A DNA stretch of 64,000 bases from positions 124,001-188,000 of the forward strand of contig JAJTBD010000001.1 of assembly GCA_021287075.1 (NCBI GenBank). Direction: 5' to 3'. Numbering within the stretch: the first letter of the stretch is position 1; each line of letters starts with the position of its first letter. Source of the DNA: Micrococcales bacterium. Its GTDB lineage: Bacteria; Actinomycetota; Actinomycetes; Actinomycetales; Dermatophilaceae. Below are positions 27,059 through 35,620 of the stretch, piece by piece. The translations under genes and the position numbers were made by a program. The notes beneath the pieces are model-generated. The model was not told the DNA's origin and did not search any database. It worked only from the letters and a program-made list of their open reading frames with translations.

Positions 27059-27952
27059 GTGGACCTGAAGGACCTCGCGCTCTTTGTGGCTGTCATCGAC
27101 TCCGGCTCGATCACAGCCGGCGCGCACTCCGTCGACCTCTCCCTCTCGGCCGCGAGCACCCGCATCAGCTCGATGGAGCGGGACCGCGGCCTCGAGCTGT
27201 TGCACCGCGGTCGACGCGGTGTCACGCCCACAGCCGCGGGCGCGGTGCTGGCCGAGCACGCGCGCCTCGTCCTCGCCGAGGCGGAGCGCCTCGAGCGGGG
27301 CATGACCGCCCACGGCAGGGGCCTGCGGCACGAGATCAGACTGGTGTGCAACAGCTCTGCCGTGGAGATGCTCACCGAGTTCCTCGCCGCGGCGCTGACC
27401 CGGATCCCCGAGACGACCGTCCACCTGCGTGAGGCCACCAGTGCGCGGTCACTCGAGATGGTCGCCGCCGACGAGGCCCAGCTCGCGGTGGTCTCCGCGC
27501 CCCCGGAAGAGCCCCTCCAGGGCCGCCGGCTCTGGGCCGATCCACTGGTCGTGATCGGGATGCCCAGTGGCCGCGGCCGTCGTCGGCAGGACGTGCCCCT
27601 CGCCGATGTTGTCGCCGCACCGATCATCGGCCTCACCGACGGGAGCCCTCTTCAGGACCTGGTCGACCGGGAGGCCTTCCGTCTGGGAGTCGGCACTGCC
27701 TACCGCGTGCGGCTGCCCTCGCTGGCGGCGGTCTGCGCGGTGGCGGGCACCGGTGCCGGGGTGGCGGTCGTGCCGCTGGGGGTCGCCCGACGGCACGGCA
27801 TACCCGATCGGGCGATCCTGCCACTGGCCGAGCCGTGGGCCCGGCGGACCGCCTGGCTGGTCGGCCGGGATCTGGCCCCGGCCCCCGGGGCGACGGCCGG
27901 GTTTGTCGAGCTCCTGCTGCGCTATGCGCAGGAGGTCGATGCCCTGCCGTGA
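27059..27952 (+). CDS. LysR-family transcriptional regulator
   Basis: A 297-aa LysR protein from the GTG at 27059. Residues 1-60 form the winged helix (LKDLALFVAVIDSGSITAGAHSVDLSLSAAS; read as short matches to the LysR HTH), and residues 90-295 form the periplasmic-binding-like effector domain. It faces the TauE/SafE gene across 142 bp, the usual arrangement for a LysR regulator and its target. I saw no clear T-N11-A operator that I would defend in that gap. The effector is probably the transported anion (inference). Confidence 0.85.
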   Translation: MDLKDLALFVAVIDSGSITAGAHSVDLSLSAASTRISSMERDRGLELLHRGRRGVTPTAAGAVLAEHARLVLAEAERLERGMTAHGRGLRHEIRLVCNSSAVEMLTEFLAAALTRIPETTVHLREATSARSLEMVAADEAQLAVVSAPPEEPLQGRRLWADPLVVIGMPSGRGRRRQDVPLADVVAAPIIGLTDGSPLQDLVDREAFRLGVGTAYRVRLPSLAAVCAVAGTGAGVAVVPLGVARRHGIPDRAILPLAEPWARRTAWLVGRDLAPAPGATAGFVELLLRYAQEVDALP

Positions 27953-27961
27953 GACCCGCGG

Positions 27962-28666
27962 TCAGGCAGTGGCGACGCGGGCGAGGAAGGCGTCGACGAG
28001 GGCATGGGCGCGCTCCCGGCTGCGCTCGTCGAGCTCGACCGTCTCGGCGAGCAGGGCGTCCGGGTCGAGGCCGAAGTGCGCGGCCTTCTCGTCGCCGCCG
28101 TTGTCGAGCCAGCCCTTGAGCATGGCGGCCGTCAGCTCGGGATGGAACTGCACCGCGAGGTTGCGGCGCAGGACGAAGGCCTGGGAGGCGTTGTCATTGC
28201 GTGCGATCTCGCTCGCCTCCGGGGGCACGACCCAGTGGTCGTAGTGCCACTCGAACCAGGGGCCGGACGGCACCAGCGAGTCATCGTCGCTCTCGACCTC
28301 GGCCCAGCCGACCTCGGGGCGATCGCTCGCGTCGACGGAGCCGCCGTGGGTCGCCGCCAGCAGCTGGCCGCCGAAGCAGATGCCGAGCACCGGTATCCCG
28401 CGGGCGTCGGCGTCGCGCAGCATGTCGAGCTCGGGCAGCACCCAGCTGCCGATGAGGTCGTGGTCATAGGCCGACCACGGGGCGCCCATCGGGACGATGA
28501 GGTCGAAGCCCGACACATCGGGGAACTCGCCCGGCACTCCGGGTGCGTGGAAGTCGGCCTCGGAGACGACCTCGTGCAGCTCGATCTCGTAGCCGTGCTG
28601 CTCGAGCCGCTCGGCCACCGGTCCGGGCGGGCTGACATGGTCGTGCTGGATGATCAGGGCGCGCAT
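27962..28666 (-). CDS. Class I glutamine amidotransferase-like hydrolase
   Basis: A 234-aa protein from the ATG at 28666, which lies 7 nt after TAGGGT (28679-28674) and is therefore preferred to a GTG at 28675. The class I GATase triad is complete: Cys97 in VLGICFGGQLLA, His175 and Glu177 in VQFHPEL. Stand-alone proteins of this type include gamma-glutamyl hydrolases and the amidotransferase-like partner in aniline and alkylamine catabolism. It diverges from the VanB-type reductase of the catabolic island, so removing a gamma-glutamyl group is a reasonable guess; generic glutamine hydrolysis remains possible. Confidence 0.8.
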   Translation of the reverse strand: MRALIIQHDHVSPPGPVAERLEQHGYEIELHEVVSEADFHAPGVPGEFPDVSGFDLIVPMGAPWSAYDHDLIGSWVLPELDMLRDADARGIPVLGICFGGQLLAATHGGSVDASDRPEVGWAEVESDDDSLVPSGPWFEWHYDHWVVPPEASEIARNDNASQAFVLRRNLAVQFHPELTAAMLKGWLDNGGDEKAAHFGLDPDALLAETVELDERSRERAHALVDAFLARVATA

Positions 28667-28673
28667 GGCGGCC

Positions 28674-28702
28674 ACCCTAGGAGAGATCGTTCGGATACGA
28701 AA
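28674..28702 (-). promoter_or_regulatory. Leaderless promoter of GATase gene
   Basis: Minus strand TTTCGT (28702-28697), 17-bp spacer, TAGGGT (28679-28674), then seven bases to the ATG at 28666. Confidence 0.5.
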
Positions 28703-28719
28703 GACCCCGTCCGCGACCC

Positions 28720-28763
28720 TTGTCGCCGACGCGCCATGGCCCTATCGTTTGTGGCCAAACGAT
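28720..28763 (+). promoter_or_regulatory. Operator site A with promoter of reductase/Rieske operon
   Basis: Promoter TTGTCG (28720-28725), 17-bp spacer, TATCGT (28743-28748). The inverted repeat at 28744-28763 (8-bp arms, core GTTTG-N4-CAAAC) overlaps the -10 and +1, so a bound protein would block transcription. Same core as sites B-E in this island. Confidence 0.72.
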
Positions 28764-28788
28764 CTGTCCGAGCGAGGGGATGGTGCCG

Positions 28789-29757
28789 ATGTCGATGGCA
28801 ACCGAGACCGTGGTGCGTGAGCACGAGGCCGACCTCGTGGTCGAGGCCGTGACGCGCGAGTCCGAGGGCGTCGTATCGCTGCGGCTGGCCGCGCCGGAGG
28901 GCGTCGAGCTGCCCGAGTGGACACCGGGCGCCCACGTCGACCTGCTCCTCGGCGACGACCTGGTCCGGCAGTACTCGCTGTGCGGGCAGACGGCCGACCG
29001 CGCGGCATACCGCGTCGCCGTGCTGCTGGAGCCGGAGAGCCGCGGCGGGTCCAAGTTCGTCCACGAGCAGCTGAGCGAGGGCGCGACCGTGCGGGTCCGC
29101 GGCCCGCGCAACCACTTCGCCCTGGCATCGGCGCCGCGCTACATCTTCATCGCCGGCGGCATCGGCATCACCCCCGTGCTCCCGATGATCGCCGAGGCCG
29201 AGGCGGCCGGCGCCGACTGGCACCTCTACTACGGCGGCCGCACCAAGGCCTCGATGGCCTTCCTCCCCGAGCTCGAGCCCTTCGGCGACAAGGTCACCCT
29301 CGTGCCGCAGGACGAGGCCGGCCACCTACCCCTCGATGACATCCTCGGCGAGCCCAGGCCCGGCACCCTCGTCTACTGCTGCGGCCCCGGCGCCCTCCTC
29401 GATGCCGTCGAGAACGCCTGTGAGACATGGCCTTCCAACGCGCTGCACCTCGAGCGCTTCACGGCCAAGCCGATCGACGACCGCGACAACACCGAGTTCG
29501 AGGTCGTCCTCGAGCGCTCGGGCCTGACCCTCCAGGTGCCGGCCGACCAGTCGATCTTCGACGTCGTGCGGGCCAACGGCGTCAGCGTCCTCGGCTCCTG
29601 CCTTGAGGGCGTCTGCGGCACCTGCGAGACCGACGTCCTCGAGGGCGAGGTCGACCACCGCGACTCCGTCCTCGACGACGACGAGAAGGAGTCCAACGAG
29701 ATGATGATGATCTGCGTGTCCCGCTGCAAGGGCGCCCAGCTGACCCTGGACCTCTGA
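28789..29757 (+). CDS. VanB/PDR-type oxygenase reductase
   Basis: A 322-aa protein. The ATG at 28789 is chosen because GAGGGG ends 9 nt upstream; other in-frame ATGs lie at 28780 and 28795. Domain order is FMN/FAD-binding barrel (RQYSLCG), NAD-binding domain (FIAGGIGITPVLPMI), then a C-terminal plant-type [2Fe-2S] ferredoxin with CLEGVCGTC plus the fourth Cys in MMICVSRCKG. This is the phthalate dioxygenase reductase/vanillate demethylase reductase layout. It passes electrons from NAD(P)H to an oxygenase, here presumably the adjacent Rieske-like protein (11 bp apart). Confidence 0.9.
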   Translation: MSMATETVVREHEADLVVEAVTRESEGVVSLRLAAPEGVELPEWTPGAHVDLLLGDDLVRQYSLCGQTADRAAYRVAVLLEPESRGGSKFVHEQLSEGATVRVRGPRNHFALASAPRYIFIAGGIGITPVLPMIAEAEAAGADWHLYYGGRTKASMAFLPELEPFGDKVTLVPQDEAGHLPLDDILGEPRPGTLVYCCGPGALLDAVENACETWPSNALHLERFTAKPIDDRDNTEFEVVLERSGLTLQVPADQSIFDVVRANGVSVLGSCLEGVCGTCETDVLEGEVDHRDSVLDDDEKESNEMMMICVSRCKGAQLTLDL

Positions 29758-29768
29758 GGAGAAGAGCG

Positions 29769-30812
29769 ATGAGCGCCATGCACCCCCGACACGTCACGGC
29801 CTTCCCCCGCAATGCCTGGTATGCCGTGGCCGCCAGCCGCGAGGTCGGCCGCGCCCCCCTGGCGCGCCGCGCCCTCGGCACTCCGGTCGTCCTCTATCGC
29901 ACGAGCACCGGCGATGTCGCCGTCCTCGAGGACCGCTGCGTGCACCGCCCCGTCCCGCTGAGCCTCGGCAAGGTCGAGGGCGACCAGATCGTCTCTGGCT
30001 ACAGCGGATTCGTCTATGGCCCCGACGGCGTCGTCGTCAGTGTCCCGACCCAGGAGCATGTCCCGGTCGGCGCGCGCGTCAAGGCCTTCCCGGCCCGCGA
30101 GTCCGCCGGTCAGGTCTGGGTCTGGCTCGGCGAGCCGGCCCGTGCCGGACTCCAGCGGGTGCCCGCCGCGCCGTGGCTCGAGGACCCGGCGTGGGCCACC
30201 TTCGGCGACCAGTGGGAGACCAAGGCCGCCGCCTCACTGCTCCAGGACAACTTCTCCGACATCACGCACGTCGCCAATGTCGACCCGCTCATCACCCCTC
30301 CGGCGCTCCAGCAGTCGCCGCCGCCGCTCGACGTGCAGGTGACCGAGACGCAGGTGACCTTCAGCCGCGACTACGCCCCGGCACCGGTGCCCGCGTGGCA
30401 GGCCGAGATGATGGGCGTGCCCACCGACAGCACCCACCCCCAGCGCGAGGAGGGCCGCTTTGTCTCCCCGGGGCTGTGGGTGGACCGTTGGGACGCAACG
30501 GTTTCGGGCCACGGCGAGGCAGACGGGGTCAAGACACTGGTCTTCACCCACGCCATCACGCCCGTCGATGACACCACGACCCGGCACGCCTGGCGGGTCA
30601 GCCGCAACTTCGCCGACAGCGAGCGCGCGACAGGCACCCTCGAGCCGATCTTCCGCGGCTACTACACGCGCGTCCAGGAGATCCTCGAGACGATGCAGCA
30701 GGTGGTCGACCGCGACGGCCCGCACCACGGCGTCAACGTCCAGGCCGACGCGGCGATGCTCCAGGTCCGCAAGATCATGCGCCGCCTGGCCGCCGAGGAG
30801 TCCAGCGCCTGA
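29769..30812 (+). CDS. Rieske oxygenase-like protein with missing cluster ligands
   Basis: A 347-aa protein of VanA/ring-hydroxylating oxygenase alpha-subunit length, GAGGAGA upstream, in one operon with the reductase. The Rieske domain has the first ligand pair, Cys57 and His59 (EDRCVHRPVPLSLGK), but the second pair, normally C-x2-H, reads IVSGYSGFVYGPDG: Ser76 and Ser79 replace Cys and His at the right spacing. In the catalytic domain the iron motif D-x2-H-x4-H reads DITHVANVD, with His167 kept and the second His replaced by Asp172. It therefore should not bind a normal Rieske cluster. Options: a divergent family with another cofactor, a non-catalytic partner, or a decaying gene. Confidence 0.82.
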   Translation: MSAMHPRHVTAFPRNAWYAVAASREVGRAPLARRALGTPVVLYRTSTGDVAVLEDRCVHRPVPLSLGKVEGDQIVSGYSGFVYGPDGVVVSVPTQEHVPVGARVKAFPARESAGQVWVWLGEPARAGLQRVPAAPWLEDPAWATFGDQWETKAAASLLQDNFSDITHVANVDPLITPPALQQSPPPLDVQVTETQVTFSRDYAPAPVPAWQAEMMGVPTDSTHPQREEGRFVSPGLWVDRWDATVSGHGEADGVKTLVFTHAITPVDDTTTRHAWRVSRNFADSERATGTLEPIFRGYYTRVQEILETMQQVVDRDGPHHGVNVQADAAMLQVRKIMRRLAAEESSA

Positions 30813-30832
30813 CGCTGCGAGGCCCACATGCC

Positions 30833-30867
30833 AGAGGCCCCGTCACCGACAAGGTGACGGGGCCTCT
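30833..30867. terminator. Bidirectional terminator Rieske-like/P450
   Basis: Perfect 15-bp arms (30833-30847, 30853-30867) with a 5-nt loop between the convergent stops of the Rieske-like gene and the P450 gene. Confidence 0.8.
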
Positions 30868-30900
30868 TGGGTGAGCACGCGGCATACGACCGCGTGGGGC

Positions 30901-32172
30901 TCAGCCCTTTTTGGTGATGGTGATCGGGAACTTGCCGATGCCGTTGACGAAGTTGCTGCGCACGCGGCGCACATCGCCATTGAGGGCGACGGTGTCGATG
31001 CGGGGGAGCAGCTCCTCGAACATCAGCTTGATCTCCATGCGGGCCAGGTTGTTGCCCAGGCACAGGTGCGGGCTGCCCTTGCCGAAGGTCATGTGGTCGA
31101 CATTGGTGCGGGTCGGGTCGAGGCGGTAGGGGTCGGGGAAGACCGACTCGTCGCGGTTGCCCGAGCCGAACCACATGACGACCTTGTCGCCCTGCTTGAT
31201 CTGCTTGCCGCCGAGCTCGACGTCCTTGGTGGCCGTGCGGCGGAAGTGGTAGACCGGCGAGGCGATGCGCAGGAACTCCTCGACGGCCGGGCCGATGAGC
31301 TCGGGCTGCTCCTGGAGGGCCTTGAGGGCCTCCGGCTGCTGGATGAGCGCGAGCATCGTCTGGCTGATCGCGTGGCGGGTGGTCTCGTTGCCGGCGATCA
31401 CCAGCAGCGAGAAGTACTGGTTGAAGTCGGTGTCCGACAACGGGATCCCGTCCTCGGGCATCTTGTTGGCGAGGATGGAGACCAGGTCTGCGCCGTCGCC
31501 ACCGACACGCTCGTCACGCAGCCCGCGGCCGTACTCCCAGACGTCAAGGACGGTGGGGGAGCGGAAGGGCAGGTGCTTGTACTTCTCCGACTCGGGGGAG
31601 TCGAGCAGGTGCTCGGTGTACTCGGGGTCGGTGTTGGCGACCATCTCGTTGCCCCACGCGATCAGCTGCGGGGTGTGCTCGCGTGGCACGTCGAGCAGGC
31701 GCGCGAGGACCTGGATCGGGAAGTCGGCACTGATCTTCTCGACGAAGTCGAAGCTGTCCTCCTTGAGCGCCTCGTCGACCGTGTTCTTGGTCAGCTCGCG
31801 CAGGAAGGCCTCGTAGTTCTTCATCAGGTTGCGCGGGGCGAACTCGCGTTGGATCAGCTTGCGCAGCGCCTGGTGGCGGGTGCCGTCGGTCTCCAGCAGC
31901 GAGCGGCGGGCGTCGCGCAGCTCGTCCTCGACCTCCTCGAGGTTGACGAAGTCGGTGGAGGTGAAGGTCTCGGAGTCCTTGTCGACCGCCCAGATGTCCT
32001 CATAGCGCGTCACGGCCCAGTAGCCGTGGTTGGGCGCCTCCTCCTCCTGCCAGTGGACGGGGTCCTCGTTGCGCAGGGTGTGGAGCATGCCCCAGCCCTC
32101 GCCGCGCTGGAAGGCGTCGAGATCGTTGAGGTTGACCTGGTCGAGGGCAACGGGCTCGGGGGTGATGGTCAT
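30901..32172 (-). CDS. Cytochrome P450
   Basis: A 423-aa soluble bacterial P450 from the ATG at 32172 (AGGAGA 6 nt upstream). The I-helix oxygen-binding motif is AGNETTRH, the K-helix ExxR is EEFLRIASP, and the heme loop is FGKGSPHLCLGNNLAR with the thiolate Cys. It resembles the CYP families used on terpenes, sterols and aromatic or alkyl substrates, but no family number is assigned. No ferredoxin gene is adjacent; the VanB-type reductase is not a normal P450 partner. It lies 40 bp after the GS-like gene in the same direction, so both likely answer to operator B. Confidence 0.9.
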   Translation of the reverse strand: MTITPEPVALDQVNLNDLDAFQRGEGWGMLHTLRNEDPVHWQEEEAPNHGYWAVTRYEDIWAVDKDSETFTSTDFVNLEEVEDELRDARRSLLETDGTRHQALRKLIQREFAPRNLMKNYEAFLRELTKNTVDEALKEDSFDFVEKISADFPIQVLARLLDVPREHTPQLIAWGNEMVANTDPEYTEHLLDSPESEKYKHLPFRSPTVLDVWEYGRGLRDERVGGDGADLVSILANKMPEDGIPLSDTDFNQYFSLLVIAGNETTRHAISQTMLALIQQPEALKALQEQPELIGPAVEEFLRIASPVYHFRRTATKDVELGGKQIKQGDKVVMWFGSGNRDESVFPDPYRLDPTRTNVDHMTFGKGSPHLCLGNNLARMEIKLMFEELLPRIDTVALNGDVRRVRSNFVNGIGKFPITITKKG

Positions 32173-32212
32173 TCGTCTCTCCTGGTGCGTCTTCAGGTGG
32201 GTGCTCGTCAGA

Positions 32213-33568
32213 TCAGATGTGGTAGGTGTACTCGTCGAACTCCCAGTCCGTGATGTAGGCCCGGAAGCGGTCGATCTCGTGGCGCTTGTAGGCCAGGAAG
32301 GTGTTGACGAACCCGGAGCCGAGCACGTCGCCGAACTCGGTGTCGCTCTCGAGGGCCTCCAGCGCCGTCTCGAGCCGCTGGGGGAGCATCTCGGCCTTCT
32401 CGGGGTCGTAGCCATAGCCCTCGAGCGGGTCCGGTGCCGTGAGCTTGTTCTTGATGCCGAGGTATGCCGCGGCCAGCAGGCCTGCGATCGCGAGATAGGG
32501 GTTGGCGCTGGCGTCGCCCAGACGCAGCTCGAGGCGGGCGGCCTTGCCGCGCTCCGGCGGGATGCGGACCATCGCGGAGCGGTTGTCCAGGCCCCAGTCG
32601 ATCAGCCACGGAGCGAGGGTGTCGGGCCCGAATCGCTTGTAGGAGTTGATCGTCGGGTTGTTGACCGCTGCCAGCGCGGGGGCGTGGTGCAGGATCCCGG
32701 CGATGGCCTGCTGGGCGACCTCGGACAGGCCGTGCAGGCCGTTGGGGTCGTCAAAGAGGGGCTTCTCGTTGGCGAGGTCCCACATCGAGAAGTGCAGGTG
32801 GAAGCCGGAGCCGCCCTCGTCGTTGAAGGGCTTGGCCATGAAGGTCGCGAGCTTGTCCTCGTGGCGGGCGAGCTCCTTGATGGCTGCCTTGAAACGGTGG
32901 GCGCGGTCGGCGGCGTCGAGCGCCTCGGAGTGCCAGAGGTTGATCTCGAACTGGCCGGAGGAGAACTCGTGGTTGGCCGCCACGACCTCGATGCCGTAGT
33001 CGCCGAGCAGCCGCAGCGACTTGAGCAGGACGTTCTCGGGGTCGCCACGCAGGCCGGAGACATAGACATTGCCGGAGCTCTCGCCATAGCGGCGCCAGCC
33101 GTTGGGGGCCTTGTCGTCGGCCTCGAGGATGTAGAACTCCAGCTCCGGTCCGACGATCGGCAGCATGTCGAGCTCGGCGAACTTCTCGACGACCCGCTTC
33201 AGGACCGCGCGGGGGCTCTCGGCCGACGGGCTGCCATCGGGGTTGAAGACATCGGCGATGCAGTGGGCGACGCCGGGCTCCCAGGGGATGGGCAGCAGGG
33301 TGTCGACGTCCGGGAAGGCCAGGATGTCGGGCAGTCCGGCCGAGAGGCCTCCCTCGATGTCGACGACGTCGCCGCCCGGGGTCGTGCCATAGACCGAGCG
33401 GCAGAAGGCGACGCCGCTCCCGGTCGTCCGGGCGAACCGGTTGACCAGCACGTCGCGGCCGCGGTCGGTGCCGATGATGTCGGCATAGCCGATGCGCACG
33501 ACATCGATGTCCATCTCGGTGAGGCGGTCTGCTGCCGGCTGGAGACCGGACTCGTCAAAGTGGGCCAT
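32213..33568 (-). CDS. Glutamine synthetase-like gamma-glutamyl ligase
   Basis: A 451-aa protein from the ATG at 33568. GS fold motifs are present: LPIVGPELEFYILEAD (metal Glu), NHEFSSGQFEIN, GSGFHLHFSMWD (His of the ATP/metal site), NPTINSYKRF, and RIPPERGKAARLELRLGD. The adenylylation Tyr motif of GlnA is absent, and the N-terminal beta-grasp is of the PuuA/GlnA-like type. Such enzymes ligate glutamate's gamma-carboxyl to amines (putrescine, ethanolamine, isopropylamine, aniline) rather than ammonia. It is coupled to a P450 and flanked by amidase-type hydrolases, which supports an amine-activating role. The true amine is unknown. Confidence 0.87.
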   Translation of the reverse strand: MAHFDESGLQPAADRLTEMDIDVVRIGYADIIGTDRGRDVLVNRFARTTGSGVAFCRSVYGTTPGGDVVDIEGGLSAGLPDILAFPDVDTLLPIPWEPGVAHCIADVFNPDGSPSAESPRAVLKRVVEKFAELDMLPIVGPELEFYILEADDKAPNGWRRYGESSGNVYVSGLRGDPENVLLKSLRLLGDYGIEVVAANHEFSSGQFEINLWHSEALDAADRAHRFKAAIKELARHEDKLATFMAKPFNDEGGSGFHLHFSMWDLANEKPLFDDPNGLHGLSEVAQQAIAGILHHAPALAAVNNPTINSYKRFGPDTLAPWLIDWGLDNRSAMVRIPPERGKAARLELRLGDASANPYLAIAGLLAAAYLGIKNKLTAPDPLEGYGYDPEKAEMLPQRLETALEALESDTEFGDVLGSGFVNTFLAYKRHEIDRFRAYITDWEFDEYTYHI

Positions 33569-33622
33569 GGGCCACCCTCTTCCGTCGCTCGAGGCCACAC
33601 GACCGGGCCTCGATGCCCGGTC

Positions 33623-33636
33623 GTTTGGGTCCAAAC
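33623..33636 (-). promoter_or_regulatory. Operator site B (GS-like/P450 operon)
   Basis: Core GTTTG (33623-33627), 4 bp, CAAAC (33632-33636). On the minus strand it lies directly downstream of a TATATT box (33642-33637), i.e. at the transcription start of the GS-like gene. Sequence and placement match site C almost base for base. Confidence 0.72.
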
Positions 33637-33694
33637 AATATAGAGCGGCATACGGCTGCACAAGAGGTTCCGCGGGGTCATCCGGCGGGATATC

Positions 33695-33708
33695 GTACGG
33701 ACACAAAC
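33695..33708 (+). promoter_or_regulatory. Operator site E (marR promoter)
   Basis: GTACG (33695-33699), 4 bp, CAAAC (33704-33708): one perfect and one imperfect half of the island operator. It overlaps a TATCGT -10 (33691-33696) of the MarR gene and suggests autoregulation. Confidence 0.6.
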
Positions 33709-33760
33709 AATTCGGGCATCGCCTGAGGTCAGGCGTCCCCGGGGGCGAGGAGAAGGCGTC

Positions 33761-34372
33761 GTGACGGCAGCCCTGCCGACCTATTGCACGGCCGAGGGAT
33801 GCATGTGGGCGCCCTGCGGCGAAACCGGTCTGCCCTCCCGCTGCCCCCACGCCTACGATGGTCCGATGCCCGACCGCCACACGCTGACCGAGACCGAGGC
33901 CGCCGTCAGCGAGCACGTCGGCCACCTGCCCCTCGACTTCGCTGCGGCCCACGCGATCTCGAGCCTCTATCGAGCGGCGAATGCCGCCCGCGCCCACCTC
34001 ACCACGACGGTCCTGCGTGAGCATGACCTGACCTGGACGAGCTTTGTCGTGCTGTGGGTCGTGTGGATCTGGGATGGCATGGAGACCCGCCACGTCGCGG
34101 AGTCGGCGGCGATCTCCAAGGCGACGCTGACCGGTGTCTCCAAGACGCTCGAGCAGCGCGGCTGGCTGACCCGCACGACGGGGGAGCAGGACCGCCGACT
34201 GGTCAACCTGCGCCTGACCGACGCGGGTCGCACGCTGATGGAAGAGCTCTACCCCAAGTTCAACGCGGCCGAGGCCCAGCTCATCACCGGCCTGAGCCCG
34301 GCCGCCGTGACCGAGATGACGACCTCGCTCCGCCGCGTCGTCGAGGCCGCCGAGGACACCCAGACCGGCTGA
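33761..34372 (+). CDS. MarR-family regulator with Cys-rich N-terminal extension
   Basis: A 203-aa protein from the GTG at 33761, which has GAGGAG 8 nt upstream; an internal ATG at 33866 would give a standard 168-aa MarR. The winged helix covers about residues 95-165 (MARHVAE-type segment ETRHVAESAAISKATLTGVSKTLEQRGWL, shown as separate short matches) with the wing Asp-Arg in EQDRRLVNLRLT. The 35-residue extension holds four Cys and a His (CTAEGCMWAPC ... CPH), absent from ordinary MarR proteins, possibly a metal or redox site. It is the best candidate for the protein that binds operators A-E. It is bordered by site E and the divergent GS-like gene. Confidence 0.85.
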   Translation: MTAALPTYCTAEGCMWAPCGETGLPSRCPHAYDGPMPDRHTLTETEAAVSEHVGHLPLDFAAAHAISSLYRAANAARAHLTTTVLREHDLTWTSFVVLWVVWIWDGMETRHVAESAAISKATLTGVSKTLEQRGWLTRTTGEQDRRLVNLRLTDAGRTLMEELYPKFNAAEAQLITGLSPAAVTEMTTSLRRVVEAAEDTQTG

Positions 34373-34424
34373 GACCGCGCCGTCTGGTCGGCTGCCTGAC
34401 CTGTTGTCCGGCTGCTGGCCGAGC

Positions 34425-34883
34425 TCAGCGATAGAAGGCCGCGATCATCGCGCTCTCGGCCTCGGTGAGGTGCTCGCGCATGAGTCGCTCCGCGGTCGTC
34501 GCGTCCGCGGCGCGGATCGCGTCGAGCAGGTCGCGGTGCGCCGCCCGCTCGCTGTCGGCCGCGATATAGGTCGACAGTGGCGGCAGCAGCGCGTGAGCGC
34601 GGCTCGTCTCGTCGAAGAGCCGGTCGAGCGCGTCCTCGGCGCGGCGGTTGCGGGCCGCGGCGGCGATGCGGCGGTGGAAGAGCGCGGCGGCGCTGACCGC
34701 CTCGGCGTGTTCACTCGCCCCCACCTGCTGCTCGAGGAGCTCCTCGAGCTCGGTGACGAGCGAGCCGGTCACGGCCGTGGCCGCGGCGGCCGCCACCATC
34801 GGCTCGATCGCGCGCCGCATCTCCATGACCTCGCGGATGTCGTGGAAGCCCATGCTGCTGACGGTGTAGCCGCGGCGGCGGCG
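34425..34883 (-). pseudogene. GntR/FadR-type regulator remnant (lacks HTH)
   Basis: Minus-strand remnant. The FCD ligand-binding domain is complete (DIREVMEMRRAIEPMVAAAA to the C-terminus; metal-type residues in LFHRRIAAAARN and REHLTEAE). Upstream of the ATG at 34853 the frame still encodes RRGYTVSS, the end of a GntR wing, but then changes into sequence that belongs to the divergent lldD remnant and hits a stop near 34928. The whole DNA-binding domain (about 60 codons) is missing. It cannot bind DNA as a GntR protein. Confidence 0.8.
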
Positions 34884-35607
34884 CGAGGAGTCGCTCGCGC
34901 TCGTCGCACGGGCCCGCGAGGCGGGCTATGACACGCTCCTGGTCACGGTGGACACGGCGACGGGCGGGTTGCGCCACCGCGACACCCGCGACGGCATGAC
35001 GATCCCGCCGACCCTGACCCTCAAGACCGTGCTCGACGCGTCCTACCGGCCCCGCTGGTGGTTCGACTTCCTCACGACGGAGCCGCTGACCTTCGCGACG
35101 CTGACGGACGGCACCGCCGCCACTGCATCGGTGATCGCGTCGATGTTCGACCCGACGCTGAGCCTGGATGACCTCGACTGGATCCGGGCGCAGTGGCCGG
35201 GATCCCTTGTCGTCAAAGGGATCCAGACGGCCGAGGATGCTCGGATGGTCCTCGACCACGGCGCCGACGCCGTCTATCTGTCCAACCACGGTGGCCGCCA
35301 GCTCGACCGTCCGCCGGTGCCACTCAGGGAGCTGCCCGCGGTCCGGGCCGCGGTGGGGCCGGACGTGCCGATCATCCTCGACTCGGGCATCACGTCAGGC
35401 GCCGACATCATTGCCGCGCTGGCGCTCGGCGCGGACTTCGCGATGATCGGCCGCAGCTATCTCTATGGGCTCATGGCCGGCGGGGAGCGGGGCGTCGACC
35501 GGGTGCTGGAGATCCTCACGCGCGAGATGGACGTGACTCTCCAGCTGCTCGGTGTCTCCTCCGTGCGCGATCTCGGCCCGCAGCACGTGCGCCTCGACCG
35601 CGCCTGA
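34880..35607 (+). pseudogene. lldD: FMN-dependent L-lactate dehydrogenase remnant
   Basis: Plus-strand C-terminal part of an LldD-type alpha-hydroxyacid oxidase. Reading from about 34880 gives EESLALVARAREAGYDTLLV, then LTLKTVLDASYRPRWWFDFL, VVKGIQTAEDARMVLDHGAD, the catalytic SNHGGRQLD and IILDSGITSGADIIAALALGAD for FMN phosphate. A stop (TAG at 34867) lies just upstream and the first roughly 180 codons are absent. An internal GTG at 34948 gives a 219-aa frame, but the N-terminal half of the barrel is missing. Remnant of a deletion that also cut the GntR gene. Confidence 0.8.
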
Positions 35608-35620
35608 CGGACAGGCCCGG

